Below are positions 22,578-22,586 of a stretch of DNA of 22,586 nucleotides, piece after piece. A program made the translations under genes and the position numbers. This stretch comes from Bacteroidales bacterium (lineage in GTDB: Bacteria > Bacteroidota > Bacteroidia > Bacteroidales > F082). Under the pieces are notes generated by a model that was given only the letters and a program-made list of their open reading frames with translations, did no database searches and was not told the origin of the DNA. The first letter of the stretch is position 1. Each line of letters begins with the position of its first letter. The DNA is taken from assembly GCA_023229135.1 (NCBI GenBank), contig JALNZT010000054.1, positions 1 through 22,586 on the forward strand. Direction: 5' to 3'.

Positions 22578-22586
22578 CATGAGGTT

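Overview
The window looks like chromosomal DNA of a Bacteroidota (Bacteroidetes) bacterium. The main evidence is a SusC/SusD pair followed by a SusE/F-like lipoprotein, several TAnnTTTG promoter elements (the -7 box of this phylum), lipoproteins with acidic or lysine-rich residues just after the lipidated cysteine, almost no Shine-Dalgarno sequences, and family types typical of the phylum (HU/CCDC81-like plus SPOR fusion, GH3-like enzyme, long urocanate hydratase). The LacI-type regulator beside the Sus cassette, rather than a SusR-type sensor, resembles Flavobacteriia, Cytophagia and environmental Bacteroidales more than gut Bacteroides. I cannot name a genus.

Left part (1-5.4 kb, all minus strand): the 5'-truncated end of an Rhs core gene runs off the left edge. 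A strong hairpin terminator follows, then hutU (urocanate hydratase) with no other hut gene beside it, an ECF-type sigma factor, and a membrane GT2 glycosyltransferase whose stop overlaps the sigma start by 10 bases.

Middle part (5.5-13.2 kb, all plus strand): housekeeping genes follow: tgt (queuosine tRNA modification), an LptF/LptG-type permease (LPS export), a GH3-like acyl-adenylating enzyme, a deoxynucleoside kinase, kdsB (CMP-Kdo synthesis for LPS), an inner-membrane HU/CCDC81-SPOR protein, trmB (tRNA m7G46) and an alkyltransferase-like DNA repair protein (ATL). LptG and KdsB both serve the outer membrane; tgt and trmB both modify tRNA.

Glycan-uptake cassette (13.2-20.5 kb): a LacI-family repressor diverges from susC, susD and a susE/F-like gene, which end at a clear terminator. 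The SusE-like protein carries modules of the starch-binding type, so maltodextrin or starch is the likeliest substrate. No glycoside hydrolase is present in the window.

Right part (20.5-22.6 kb): the 434-base gap after the terminator holds a 289-bp element with terminal inverted repeats, a perfect 5-bp target-site duplication and a long internal hairpin, best explained as a MITE or IS remnant. A metallo-beta-lactamase/beta-CASP ribonuclease follows. Directly behind it lies a roughly 110-base, highly structured REP-like sequence, and then a full-consensus Bacteroidota promoter reading out of the window.

I see no convincing new multi-gene system. The most useful leads are the two non-coding structured elements, the zinc-ligand-less TGT, the Cys-to-Ala alkyltransferase-like protein and the broken Rhs gene.
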